Shown here piece by piece: positions 1 to 7,678 of a stretch of 64,000 bases of DNA. The DNA lies in the NCBI RefSeq assembly GCF_002102155.1, contig NZ_LQOU01000064.1, positions 1 to 64,000 on the forward strand, read 5' to 3'. The DNA is from Mycobacterium europaeum (GTDB taxonomy: Bacteria; Actinomycetota; Actinomycetes; Mycobacteriales; Mycobacteriaceae). Under the pieces are notes generated by a model that was not told the origin of the DNA, did not search any database, and saw nothing but the letters and a program-made list of their open reading frames with translations. Position 1 is the stretch's first letter, and each line of letters opens with the position of its first letter. Made by a program: the position numbers and the translations under genes.

Positions 1-477
1 GTCCGGCGGCGGCGCGTCGGCGGGCGGGGGAGCCAGCGGCGCCGGCTGGCCGTTGATGCCGGGAGCGTCCAGGGGGGCGTCCAGGCCGGCCGGTGCGGGA
101 GCCTCACGCGGCGTCGGGCCCGAGAGCGGGCCACCGCATACCGGCCACGCACCGCGGCCCTGGGTGGCCAGCACGCGCTCCGCGACGGCGATCTGCTGTT
201 CCCTGGTGGCCAATTCGGCCGACGGGGCGTACTGACCGCCGCCGTGCGAGGCCCATGTGCTCGAGCTGAACTGCACGCCACCGTGGTAACCGTTGCCGGT
301 GTTGATCGCCCAGTTGCCGCCGGATTCGCAGCGGGCCACCTGGTCCCATTCGCCGTCGGTGGCCGCGGCCGCCTGGCCGGCCAGGGCGATACTGCCGCCA
401 CCGAGGACGGCGCCGGTGACGGCGATCTTGGCGACGCTGATGTTTGACGTGCTGGGCTTACGGTGACGTCCACTCAT
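1..477 (-). CDS. rpfA: Resuscitation-promoting factor RpfA (5' part; 3' end beyond window)
   Basis: Secreted muralytic enzyme that stimulates regrowth of dormant cells by cutting peptidoglycan. The first 159 codons are present and the frame stays open to base 1, so the gene is cut by the window edge. A signal peptide ends near residue 39 (run of A/G after residue 17, cleavage around QAAAA-TDGEW). The transglycosylase-like Rpf domain follows at about 40-117, with catalytic Glu51 in RCESGG and the cysteine pair Cys50/Cys114. From about residue 118 the protein becomes Pro/Ala-rich, as in RpfA, which has a long Pro/Ala repeat tail unlike the other Rpfs. The ATG at 477 follows a GAGAGGAA ribosome-binding stretch. 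A long leader with a c-di-AMP riboswitch and a CRP-like site lies upstream, both known controls of mycobacterial rpfA. Confidence 0.95.
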   Translation of the reverse strand, partial: MSGRHRKPSTSNISVAKIAVTGAVLGGGSIALAGQAAAATDGEWDQVARCESGGNWAINTGNGYHGGVQFSSSTWASHGGGQYAPSAELATREQQIAVAERVLATQGRGAWPVCGGPLSGPTPREAPAPAGLDAPLDAPGINGQPAPLAPPPADAPPPD

Positions 478-502
478 AGGCCGTGAAAATTCCTCTCTCG
501 TG

Positions 503-690
503 ACGCGCCTGCGAGGTCAGCTGTCGGGTTCGGGTTGGAGAGGCCACCCGGCCGTCGTCGTATCCACTGTGAAACGACGTCGGCTTCACCCCAGGGGGCC
601 GCGTGCGGCCCCCGATCCGATCACGGTGGACCGGTGGGTCCCCCGTCTCCATCCACGTAGGTCGGTGGACCCCTGCCTATTGGATGGAGC
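503..690 (-). promoter_or_regulatory. ydaO/yuaA-type c-di-AMP riboswitch in the rpfA leader
   Basis: Read on the minus strand, the leader contains the conserved ydaO pieces in order: AGGGGTCCACC (about 675-664), GGGGGACCCA (644-635), GGGGTGAAGCC (592-582) and CCGAACCCGACAGC (about 533-520) with CTCGCAGG just after. A GC hairpin (GGGGGCCGC / GCGGCCCCC) sits between the second and third. This class binds cyclic di-AMP and usually turns expression off, and it is known in front of actinobacterial rpf genes. The boundaries are approximate because no folding was run. Confidence 0.85.
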
Positions 691-895
691 TCGGCGCGAT
701 AGGAGGGGAGGTCCGCCAATTCGGTTGTCTTGGCGAGCCTTCGGAGAAAGGTAGCGGTTTCTGTTGGTCCCGTCACGTCCTGCGAAACCCGGCGTTTCCC
801 TCCCGGCCATCTGCGAAAACGCACCGAACACGCGGCATTCACGCAGGTCAAGGCACGTGATATCGGAGCGTGATTATGCCGTTATCGTTCCGTTA

Positions 896-911
896 CGTGA
901 GATATTTCACA
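896..911. promoter_or_regulatory. CRP-type site upstream of rpfA
   Basis: CGTGA-GATATT-TCACA is a nearly perfect match to the cAMP receptor protein consensus TGTGA-N6-TCACA, with palindromic arms GTGA/TCAC. It lies about 200 bases before the start of the riboswitch and a few bases from the moaD2 stop. The mycobacterial CRP (Rv3676) is known to control rpfA, so this is probably the equivalent site. The rpfA promoter should lie between it and about 700; I could not assign its -10 box with confidence. Confidence 0.7.
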
Positions 912-914
912 GTT

Positions 915-1193
915 TCAGCCGCCGGCGAAGGGCGGTAGAACGTCGATCGTGTTGCCCCTGCGTAACGGTGCGGTCTCGTCGCGGACGGCGACCCCGTCGC
1001 ACAGGTAGGAACACCTGCCCAACACGGAGGCCAGGCGTGAGCCTCGCACGGCGAGGCGCCCGATCAGCTCGGCCACCGTGGTGCCGGGGCGCACCACCAC
1101 CGTCTCCGACTCGGCTCCGGCGGCCGCCCGAGCGGCCGCGAAGTAGCGCACCGTCACCTGAATCCCGTCTTGTTCGACGGACGCGTGACTCAT
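915..1193 (-). CDS. moaD2: Molybdopterin synthase small subunit MoaD2
   Basis: Sulfur-carrier subunit of molybdopterin synthase; its C-terminal glycine is thiocarboxylated and donates sulfur to cyclic pyranopterin monophosphate. The 92-residue product has a ubiquitin-like fold pattern and ends in PFAGG, the diglycine needed for activation. I chose ATG 1193 (MSHASVEQDG), four bases after the moaA2 stop; ATG 1205 would add four residues and overlap moaA2. It forms an operon with moaA2 and the YccF-like gene. In this window the cofactor could serve the Mo-hydroxylase at 27.4-32.5 kb. Confidence 0.92.
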   Translation of the reverse strand: MSHASVEQDGIQVTVRYFAAARAAAGAESETVVVRPGTTVAELIGRLAVRGSRLASVLGRCSYLCDGVAVRDETAPLRRGNTIDVLPPFAGG

Positions 1194-1197
1194 GGGT

Positions 1198-2277
1198 CTA
1201 GCCACCGATCGCGCTCATCGGGCGGTCGGGCTGGACGAAGCTCGGGTCGTTGATCCCGTGACCCGCGGGCTTGCCCCACATCGCGACCCGCCACGCCGTT
1301 TCGATCGCCTCATCGGGGGCGCCGGTGCGCAGCAGGGTCCGAAGATCGGTTTCCTCGACCGAAAACAGGCAGCTGCGGACCTGGCCATCGGCCGTCAGTC
1401 GGGTGCGGTCACAGGCCGAACAGAACGCGTGCGAGACCGACGCGATGACACCGAACTTGCCGCTCGGTGTCCCCGGGCCCGTGTCGACCAGCCAGAGCTC
1501 GGCGGGCGCCGACCCGCGCGGTGCCGGGTCGGGACGCAGCCGGAAGTGCGGCCGCAGCGTGTCGAGCACATCGTCGGCGCTCAGCGCGGCGCCCCGCCGC
1601 CATTGGTGCCCGGCGTCCAGCGGCATCTGTTCGATGACGCGCAACTGGTGGCCGCGCTCGAGGCAGAACCGCAGCAGTTCGACCACGTCCTGGCGCCCGG
1701 TGACGGGGTCGAGCACGGCGTTCACCTTGACCGGTGTCAGGCCGGCATCATGGGCGGCCGCCAGGCCGGCCAGCACGTCGTCGAGTCGGTCCCGGCGGGT
1801 GATCGCCGCGAAGTGCTCGCGGTCCACGCTGTCCATCGACACGTTGACGCGGTTCAGGCCCGCCCGGGCGAGGCCCTCCGCCCGCCGCGCCAGCCCGACG
1901 CCGTTGGTGGTCAGCGAGATCTCCGGGCGCGGCCGCAGGCCGGCCGCCGCGGCGACCACCTCTTCGAGGTGCCGTGCCAACAGGGGCTCACCGCCGGTGA
2001 ACCGCACGCTGGTCACGCCCAATCGGGTGACCGCGATGTGCATCAGCCGCGCCAGCTCGTGGGGCCGCAACAGCTGCTCGCCGGGCAGCCAGTCCAGCCC
2101 CTCGGCCGGCATGCAGTAATTGCACCGCAGGTTGCAGCGGTCGGTCAGAGAGACCCGCAGATCGGTGGCTACCCGGCCATAGGTGTCCACCAACGGGCCG
2201 GCGGTCGGCGCGTTCGGCGCGGCGGTGCCGTCGGTGCGACCCGGCACCGTCGGCACACCCAGCGCGGTCAGCGTCAC
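1198..2277 (-). CDS. moaA2: GTP 3',8-cyclase MoaA2 (radical SAM)
   Basis: First enzyme of molybdenum cofactor synthesis, converting GTP to 3',8-cyclo-GTP with two 4Fe-4S clusters. About 359 residues. The radical-SAM cluster motif is CNLRCNYC (Cys48, Cys52, Cys55) and the C-terminal cluster motif is FCSACDRTRL followed by SCLF. The protein ends in SAIGG, the terminal GG typical of MoaA. The GTG start at 2277 overlaps the TGA of the preceding yccF-like gene (GTGA), indicating translational coupling. The first 30 residues are Pro/Ala/Thr-rich and probably disordered, as in mycobacterial MoaA2. Confidence 0.94.
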   Translation of the reverse strand: MTLTALGVPTVPGRTDGTAAPNAPTAGPLVDTYGRVATDLRVSLTDRCNLRCNYCMPAEGLDWLPGEQLLRPHELARLMHIAVTRLGVTSVRFTGGEPLLARHLEEVVAAAAGLRPRPEISLTTNGVGLARRAEGLARAGLNRVNVSMDSVDREHFAAITRRDRLDDVLAGLAAAHDAGLTPVKVNAVLDPVTGRQDVVELLRFCLERGHQLRVIEQMPLDAGHQWRRGAALSADDVLDTLRPHFRLRPDPAPRGSAPAELWLVDTGPGTPSGKFGVIASVSHAFCSACDRTRLTADGQVRSCLFSVEETDLRTLLRTGAPDEAIETAWRVAMWGKPAGHGINDPSFVQPDRPMSAIGG

Positions 2278-2678
2278 GCGGCCACCGCCGGGTGGTGGGA
2301 CGGCGGACCGACCGGAACGATCTCCTTGCCCAACGGCATCAGCGACACCGGGATCAGCTTGAGGTTGGCCAGCGCCAGCGGTATGCCGACGATGGTGATC
2401 GCCATCGCCAGCGCGCTGGCCAAGTGGCCGATCGCCAGCCAGATCCCGAACAACAGCACCCAGATGACGTTCCCGATGAGGGCACCCGTCCCGGCGGTCG
2501 GCTTGTCGACAATGGTGCGGCCGAACGGCCACAGCGCGTAGGAGGCGATGCGCAGTGACGCGAAGCCGAAGGGGATGGTGATGACGAGCAGGAAGCTGAT
2601 GAGCGCCGCGACCAGGTACCCGAGGGCCATCCACAGGCCGCCGAACACGAGCCAGATGATGTTCAGGATCAGGCGCAT
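2274..2678 (-). CDS. YccF-family inner membrane protein (Rv0870c-like)
   Basis: Small integral membrane protein of 134 residues with two copies of the YccF domain (each about 50 residues: IIWLVFGG... and VIWVLLFGI...), giving about four hydrophobic segments. Function is unknown in this family. ATG 2678 is preceded by GGAGGAAAT, a strong ribosome-binding site, so longer in-frame extensions are rejected. It is the first gene of the yccF-moaA2-moaD2 operon and is divergent from cspB. The equivalent H37Rv gene is Rv0870c, from memory. Confidence 0.85.
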   Translation of the reverse strand: MRLILNIIWLVFGGLWMALGYLVAALISFLLVITIPFGFASLRIASYALWPFGRTIVDKPTAGTGALIGNVIWVLLFGIWLAIGHLASALAMAITIVGIPLALANLKLIPVSLMPLGKEIVPVGPPSHHPAVAA

Positions 2679-2840
2679 ATTTCCTCCACCGTTGACGTCC
2701 AGCGTACCGAGCGGGGAAGAACGGGGTGCTCGTGAGTTGAGCATCCGAGTAGGATCTATAGACCAAACGGCGTCCTGCGCAGGCGGGACGCTTATTGTGT
2801 TGGCCATTCTATTGATCCGTTAGACAAGCAGGTGAGACCA

Positions 2841-3254
2841 GTGCCGACCGGCAAGGTTAAGTGGTACGACGCCGACAAGGGGTTTGGCTTCCTGTCGCAG
2901 GAGGACGGCGAAGACGTGTACGTCCGCTCGTCGGCGTTACCCGCTGGGGTCGAGGGGCTCAAAGCGGGCCAGCGCGTCGAGTTCGGCATCGCCTCCGGGC
3001 GGCGCGGGCCGCAGGCGCTGAGCCTCAAGCTGATTGAGCCGCCGCCCAGCCTCACCAAGGCGCAGGGCCGCCGAGAGGTGCCCGCCGAGCACAAGCACAG
3101 CCCCGACGAACTGCACGGCATGGTCGAGGACATGATCACGCTGCTCGAGAGCGCCGTGCAGCCCGAGTTGCGCAAGGGTCGCTACCCCGACCGCAAGACG
3201 GCCCGACGGGTTTCCGAGGTGGTTCGGGCCGTCGCCCGCGAACTCGACGCCTAG
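2841..3254 (+). CDS. cspB: Cold-shock domain protein CspB
   Basis: Single-stranded nucleic acid binding protein. The cold-shock domain occupies residues 1-65 with RNP1-like KGFGFL and RNP2-like DVYVRSSAL. A C-terminal extension of about 70 charged residues (helix-rich, Arg/Lys) is typical of the long mycobacterial CspB and absent from CspA. Start GTG 2841 (PTGKVKWYD follows) is preferred over the upstream in-frame codon because it has AGGTGAG just before it and matches known CspB N-termini. Monocistronic, divergent from the yccF-like gene. Confidence 0.9.
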   Translation: MPTGKVKWYDADKGFGFLSQEDGEDVYVRSSALPAGVEGLKAGQRVEFGIASGRRGPQALSLKLIEPPPSLTKAQGRREVPAEHKHSPDELHGMVEDMITLLESAVQPELRKGRYPDRKTARRVSEVVRAVARELDA

Positions 3255-3262
3255 CGCGTCGA

Positions 3263-3280
3263 GGGGGCGGGTTTGCCCCC
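3263..3280 (+). terminator. Candidate hairpin terminator after cspB
   Basis: GGGGGC-GGGTTT-GCCCCC forms a perfect 6-bp GC stem with a 6-base loop nine bases after the cspB stop. There is no T-run, so it would be of the tail-less type reported for mycobacteria. Prediction only. Confidence 0.4.
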
Positions 3281-3316
3281 GCGGGCACCCGGCGTGGCTG
3301 GGGCAGAATTGTCGCC

Positions 3317-4321
3317 ATGGCCGCATACGTTGCCGGTAACGGCGACTTCGCCCGCGACACCGACTACATCAGCACCCGCGTGACCGCCGACGGGCGCGAC
3401 GGTTACCCGGTGGAGCCCGGCCGGTACCGGCTCGTCGTTGCCCGCGCGTGTCCGTGGGCCAACCGCGCCATCATCGTCCGCCGGTTGCTGGGGCTGGAAA
3501 GCGTTCTCTCCATTGGATTTTGCGGACCCACCCACGACGAACGCAGTTGGACGTTCGACCTCGATCCGGGCGGCGTCGACCCCGTGCTGAAGATCCCGCG
3601 GCTGCAGGACGCGTACTTCAAGCGCGTCCCCGACTACCCGAAGGGCATCACGGTCCCCGCGATCGTCGACATCCCGTCCGGTGCGGTGGTCACCAACGAT
3701 TTCGCCCAGATGACGCTGGATTTCTCGACGGAATGGGCCGCCTACCACCGCGACGGCGCGCCGGAGCTGTACCCCGAGCGGCTGCGCGGCGAGATCGACG
3801 AGGTGAACAAGCGCGTCTACACCGAGATCAACAACGGGGTGTACCGGTGCGGCTTCGCCGGCTCACAGCAGGCCTACGACGCGGCCTACGACCGGCTGTT
3901 CGCCGCGCTGGACTGGGTGAGCGAACGCCTGACCGACCAGCGATACCTGGTGGGCGACACCATCACCGAGGCCGACGTGCGGCTGTTCACCACGCTGGCC
4001 CGGTTCGACCCGGTCTATCACGGGCATTTCAAGTGCAACCGAAGCAAACTGAGCGAGCTGCCGGTGTTGTGGGCGTATGCGCGCGACCTGTTCCAGACGC
4101 CCGGGTTCGGCGACACCATCGACTTCGTCCAGATCAAGCAGCACTACTACATCGTGCACGCCGACATCAACCCAACCCGCATCGTGCCCAAGGGGCCGGA
4201 CCTGACCGGCTGGCTGTCACCACATAACCGGGATTCGTTGGGCGGCAAGCCTTTCGGCGATGGGACGCCGCCCGGGCCGCCGGTCGAAGGCGAGGCGGTG
4301 CCCGCCGGGCACGGAGCATAG
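3317..4321 (+). CDS. Glutathionyl-hydroquinone-reductase-like GST (Xi/omega class)
   Basis: Member of the YqjG/ECM4 family, which reduces S-thiol adducts of hydroquinones. Full length (334 residues, family usually 310-330). The catalytic signature ACPWANR places the nucleophile at Cys45 in an N-terminal thioredoxin fold (about 30-160), followed by an all-helical GST C-terminal domain (about 170-300) with the conserved DNGVYRxGFA-like segment NNGVYRCGFAGSQ. Mycobacteria make mycothiol rather than glutathione, so the natural thiol is uncertain. It lies where fadE10 and a PE_PGRS gene are found in H37Rv. It stands alone, with 62 bases between cspB and its start. Confidence 0.85.
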   Translation: MAAYVAGNGDFARDTDYISTRVTADGRDGYPVEPGRYRLVVARACPWANRAIIVRRLLGLESVLSIGFCGPTHDERSWTFDLDPGGVDPVLKIPRLQDAYFKRVPDYPKGITVPAIVDIPSGAVVTNDFAQMTLDFSTEWAAYHRDGAPELYPERLRGEIDEVNKRVYTEINNGVYRCGFAGSQQAYDAAYDRLFAALDWVSERLTDQRYLVGDTITEADVRLFTTLARFDPVYHGHFKCNRSKLSELPVLWAYARDLFQTPGFGDTIDFVQIKQHYYIVHADINPTRIVPKGPDLTGWLSPHNRDSLGGKPFGDGTPPGPPVEGEAVPAGHGA

Positions 4322-4403
4322 CAAGCCTCGGGGCTCCCGCGTCGCGGCCGCCGGCGGATTGCGTCGCGGTCGGCGGCGAAAGGCCGTTTGGTCACTGAAG
4401 CGT

Positions 4404-4417
4404 GGGACCAACGCCCC
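4404..4417 (+). promoter_or_regulatory. DosR-type box upstream of the universal stress protein
   Basis: GGGACCAACGCCCC fits every position of the dormancy (DosR/DevR) core pattern GGGACYWNNGNCCC. It lies 66 bases before the ATG at 4484, a normal distance for a DosR-activated promoter. Many DosR targets are universal stress proteins, which fits the gene behind it. Confidence 0.65.
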
Positions 4418-4483
4418 CTGTCCGCGCGTCCTCGGGGTCCTAGAGTCGATGGTACCGACCACACGTGTAAGCGAGGCAACGAA

Positions 4484-5398
4484 ATGTCCGGTGAATCAGG
4501 GGATCTGGGAGTCGTCGTTGGTGTCGACGGATCGCGGGATTCGAATGCTGCCATCCGTTGGGCCGCCCGCGAGGCGATCATGCGCAACGTCGCGCTGACG
4601 CTCGCCTACGCCGCGGCGCCGGCGCCCGGCGGCGCGCCGGTGCTCGAGTGGGCAGGCGAGTCCGCTCCACCGGAATTCCGCGAGGAGCTGGGTGCGATGG
4701 CAACACAGGCGCTCGCTGACGCGGTCAAGATCGTCGAGGACGCGACCGGGGGGAGCGACCTGCGGATCCACAACGAGGTCATCGCCGAGGCGCCCGTTCC
4801 CGCGCTGGTCGAGTTGTCGACGAAGGCCGACATGGTCGTGGTGGGCAGCCGCGGGCACGGGGCGTTGGAACGCGTGCTGCTGGGCTCGGTCAGTACCGGG
4901 CTGGTCCATCACGCCCATTGCCCGGTGGCGGTCATCCGCGACGAAGGCTCAGCACCCGTCGAGGGCTGCGTGCTCGTCGGCGTCGACGGCTCGCCGGCAT
5001 CGGAGCTGGCGACGGCCATCGCCTTCGACGAAGCGTCATGGCGGAACGCGGAACTGGTGGCCCTGCACGCCTGGACCGACGCCGAGGTCCCCGATCTCCC
5101 CAGCCGGGAGTGGACCGGACTGACCAGGACGTCCTGGACCAAGCTGCAATCGGCGGCCGAGGAGACACTGGCGGAACGTCTGGCGGGCTGGCGGGAACGG
5201 TACCCCGACGTCGTCGTGCACCGCGAGGTCGTCGTCAACCACGCCGCGCAGCATCTCGTGGAGCGGTCGGGGTCCGCGCAACTTGTCGTCGTCGGCAGTC
5301 ACGGGCGCGGCGGGTTCACCGGCATGCTGCTGGGATCGGTCAGCACGGCGGTGGTACACGCGGTGCGCACACCCGTGATCGTCGCTCGCGGGGGTTAG
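4484..5398 (+). CDS. Tandem universal stress protein (UspA family)
   Basis: About 304 residues made of two consecutive Usp domains (about 6-150 and 157-300). Each begins with the ATP-binding-type sequence GVDGS (VVVGVDGSRDS; VLVGVDGSPAS) and ends with the nucleotide loop GSRGHGALERVLLGSVS or GSHGRGGFTGMLLGSVS. This is the architecture of the mycobacterial DosR-regulon Usps such as Rv2623, whose members bind ATP and slow growth in hypoxia. ATG 4484 (MSGESGD) is chosen over the upstream in-frame extension because the extension is poor and includes the promoter region with the DosR-like box. No Usp gene is at this position in H37Rv as I recall it. Confidence 0.9.
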   Translation: MSGESGDLGVVVGVDGSRDSNAAIRWAAREAIMRNVALTLAYAAAPAPGGAPVLEWAGESAPPEFREELGAMATQALADAVKIVEDATGGSDLRIHNEVIAEAPVPALVELSTKADMVVVGSRGHGALERVLLGSVSTGLVHHAHCPVAVIRDEGSAPVEGCVLVGVDGSPASELATAIAFDEASWRNAELVALHAWTDAEVPDLPSREWTGLTRTSWTKLQSAAEETLAERLAGWRERYPDVVVHREVVVNHAAQHLVERSGSAQLVVVGSHGRGGFTGMLLGSVSTAVVHAVRTPVIVARGG

Positions 5399-5413
5399 CC
5401 CCGCGATCAGCGC

Positions 5414-5902
5414 TCAATACGTCAGCCGCACTGACCATTCCGCGTGCGGGACATCGCGCAATTCGCCGGCGGGGTCCATCACCAGAGTCAGCAACTGCAC
5501 GACGATCCCGACCAGGCGCCCACGGTGCGGGTCGACCGGGGGGATGGTGACCGCGAACCGGGTGTTCGGCCGAAAGATGGTGCTGGTGGTGTTGGTCGGG
5601 TCCTCGTAGACCTGCAGCAGCCGCCAGGGCGCGCGATAGATCGCGTCGGGCACCGACAGCTGCACAGGATAGCGCTCGCTGACCTTCAGCTCGCCCTGGA
5701 CTTGCGGGGTGTCGCAGTCGTTGAGGTTGAGCACGTTGCAGTACAGGTAGGGGCCCACCCTGGCGAGGTGGCCGTGCGAATACGCGCTGATCTCCGGGCG
5801 CTGCGGACCCGACGGGCGCACCAGCAGCCAGGTGCCGACGCCGACCGCCGCGCACAACGCCGTCATCACGCCGGCCAGCAGCACGGCGACACCGCGTTTC
5901 AC
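5414..5902 (-). CDS. DUF2771 exported protein (Rv0875c-like)
   Basis: 162 residues. The N-terminus MKRGVAVLLAGVMTALCAAVGVG is a signal peptide or membrane anchor; a cysteine (Cys17) lies inside the hydrophobic stretch but the lipobox is poor. The rest is a secreted domain with conserved CNV...DCDTP cysteines that could pair. The function of DUF2771 is unknown. The ATG overlaps the stop of the upstream transporter gene (ATGA), so the two are translated together and may act together at the envelope. Confidence 0.8.
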   Translation of the reverse strand: MKRGVAVLLAGVMTALCAAVGVGTWLLVRPSGPQRPEISAYSHGHLARVGPYLYCNVLNLNDCDTPQVQGELKVSERYPVQLSVPDAIYRAPWRLLQVYEDPTNTTSTIFRPNTRFAVTIPPVDPHRGRLVGIVVQLLTLVMDPAGELRDVPHAEWSVRLTY

Positions 5903-7584
5903 TCGGGCACCACCGCCGGGCTGCCGCGGCGCGCGCCCTCCTGCTCGACCATGACGGGCCGGTTACCTCCGAGGCCGGGGATCAGCGAATTCCCTTGGTA
6001 GCTGACGAGCGTCTGCGCCAAGCCGAGGATGAGCAGGGCCGTGACGACGGTGAAGCCGATCCACAGTTCGGTGTAGACCAGGACGCCCACGGCACCACCC
6101 AGCACCCAGGCCAGCTGCAGCGTCGACTCCGAACGCCCGAATCCCGAGGCCCGCGATTCCTCAGGCAGGTCGTTCTGCAAGGAGGCGTCCAGCGAGGCCT
6201 TCGCGATGGCGCTGGAGCCGGACGTGACCAGGGTGGCGATCACCGCCGCCGCCAGGGTGCCCGCGACCGAGGCCGCCAACGCGACCGCCGAGACCGCCAG
6301 CGTGCAGCGCACCACCAACACGGCCGGCCGGCCCAGTTGCAGGCGCGCGGCCGCAAAGTTGCCGGCGAAGTTGCCGATGCCGGCCGCCGCGCCGATCATC
6401 CCGAGCATGCCCAGCTGAACCCAGCCGCTGGCCTGGTGCGCCTTGGCGACGAACGCCGGGTACAAGAACAGAAACCCGACCATGACCTTGATGGTGCAGT
6501 TGCCCCACAATGACGTGATGATGTTGCGGCCCAAAGGTTGTCGCAGCGTCCCGCCGACCTTCTTGACTTGGTCGGGCCAGCGCCGCCGTTGCGGCTCGCT
6601 GTCCTGGCGATAGCTCAGGGTGGCCGGCACCTCGCCCGCGGTCACCTCGACCCAACGCGGGATCCGCATGGACAGCAAGGCGCCCGCGACGGTGACCGCG
6701 ATGACGACGAACAGCGCGCCGGGCAACTTGAACAGGTGGGTGCAGGCGAACTCGACACCGGCCGCGACGGCCCCGCCGGCGATGGTGCCGCCCAGTAGGC
6801 CGAACACGGTCAGCCGGGAGTTGACCCGCACCAGGTCGATGGTCGGCGGCATGACGCGCGGGGTCACGGCGCTGCGCAGCACGCTGAACGACTTGGAGAA
6901 CACCATCATGGCCAGCGCGCAAGGATAAAGCACCCACGACGGGTAGCTGCCGGTGGCGCCGTCGTAGTTCATGATCAGCACCAGCGCCAACGCCGTGCGC
7001 AGGGCGAACGACGTGGCGAGCGCGACGCGCCGGCCGTGCTGCAACCGGTCCAGCGCCGGGCCGATGAGCGGCGCGATGACCGCAAACGGCGCGATCGTGA
7101 TCAGCAGATACAACGCGACCCGGCCCTTGCTCTCCCCGGTGGCCGCCGCGAAGAACAGCGTGTTGGCCAGCGCCACCGCCATCGCCGCGTCCACCGCGAA
7201 GTTGGCCACCACCGGCCACGTCAGCGCGGTCAGACCCGACTTGTCGGCGCCGTCGGCGGTGGCGGCCCGTTGCACCATCCAGTACATCCGCGAACCCATC
7301 TCGCGGCTGCGCAGCGCCGCGGCGCGGGTGACGGTGATCCGCTCGCCGGTCGGGGCACCGCGCGGCGGTGGGCTCTCGCGTCGCTCCGGCTCCGGCTGCT
7401 CGCCGATGGGCGGCAGGTAGCGATTGGCGCTGGGCATCGGCGGTGACCTGCGCGCGCGGCGATAATCGCCGTCGTCGGCGGGGTAGTTGGCCATGCCCGG
7501 ATGCTGATTGCCGGACCCACCCCGGGGCCGGCGGCCCGGGGTGGAGGCCACGCGGCCCGGATCGTCACGCCGCCGTCCAGACAC
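5899..7584 (-). CDS. MFS-type membrane transporter (Rv0876c-like)
   Basis: About 561 residues. The first ~100 residues are hydrophilic, rich in Pro, Arg and Gly (disordered cytosolic tail). After that come about 12 transmembrane helices with MFS-like spacing, including the short basic loop LDRLQHGRRVA after the second helices. Substrate unknown. I chose GTG 7584 (VSGRRRDDPG), which clears the divergent promoter of the DUF3027 gene; the open frame extends further to 7788 but that would overlap the neighbour. Followed by the coupled DUF2771 gene. Confidence 0.82.
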   Translation of the reverse strand: MSGRRRDDPGRVASTPGRRPRGGSGNQHPGMANYPADDGDYRRARRSPPMPSANRYLPPIGEQPEPERRESPPPRGAPTGERITVTRAAALRSREMGSRMYWMVQRAATADGADKSGLTALTWPVVANFAVDAAMAVALANTLFFAAATGESKGRVALYLLITIAPFAVIAPLIGPALDRLQHGRRVALATSFALRTALALVLIMNYDGATGSYPSWVLYPCALAMMVFSKSFSVLRSAVTPRVMPPTIDLVRVNSRLTVFGLLGGTIAGGAVAAGVEFACTHLFKLPGALFVVIAVTVAGALLSMRIPRWVEVTAGEVPATLSYRQDSEPQRRRWPDQVKKVGGTLRQPLGRNIITSLWGNCTIKVMVGFLFLYPAFVAKAHQASGWVQLGMLGMIGAAAGIGNFAGNFAAARLQLGRPAVLVVRCTLAVSAVALAASVAGTLAAAVIATLVTSGSSAIAKASLDASLQNDLPEESRASGFGRSESTLQLAWVLGGAVGVLVYTELWIGFTVVTALLILGLAQTLVSYQGNSLIPGLGGNRPVMVEQEGARRGSPAVVPE

Positions 7585-7678
7585 GTCCCGATTCTCCCCT
7601 ATGCCGACGACATGCGTCTGCAGGTAACGGGGCGTGGCTGGCCAACCTAGTATTGGAAACGCAATGCAGGAAGGGGAC

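Noticed and set aside
1192..2541. Long open frame on the plus strand across moaA2
   Set aside because: Antisense shadow of the moaA2 coding sequence in GC-rich DNA; repetitive Arg/Gly/Pro composition and no domain.
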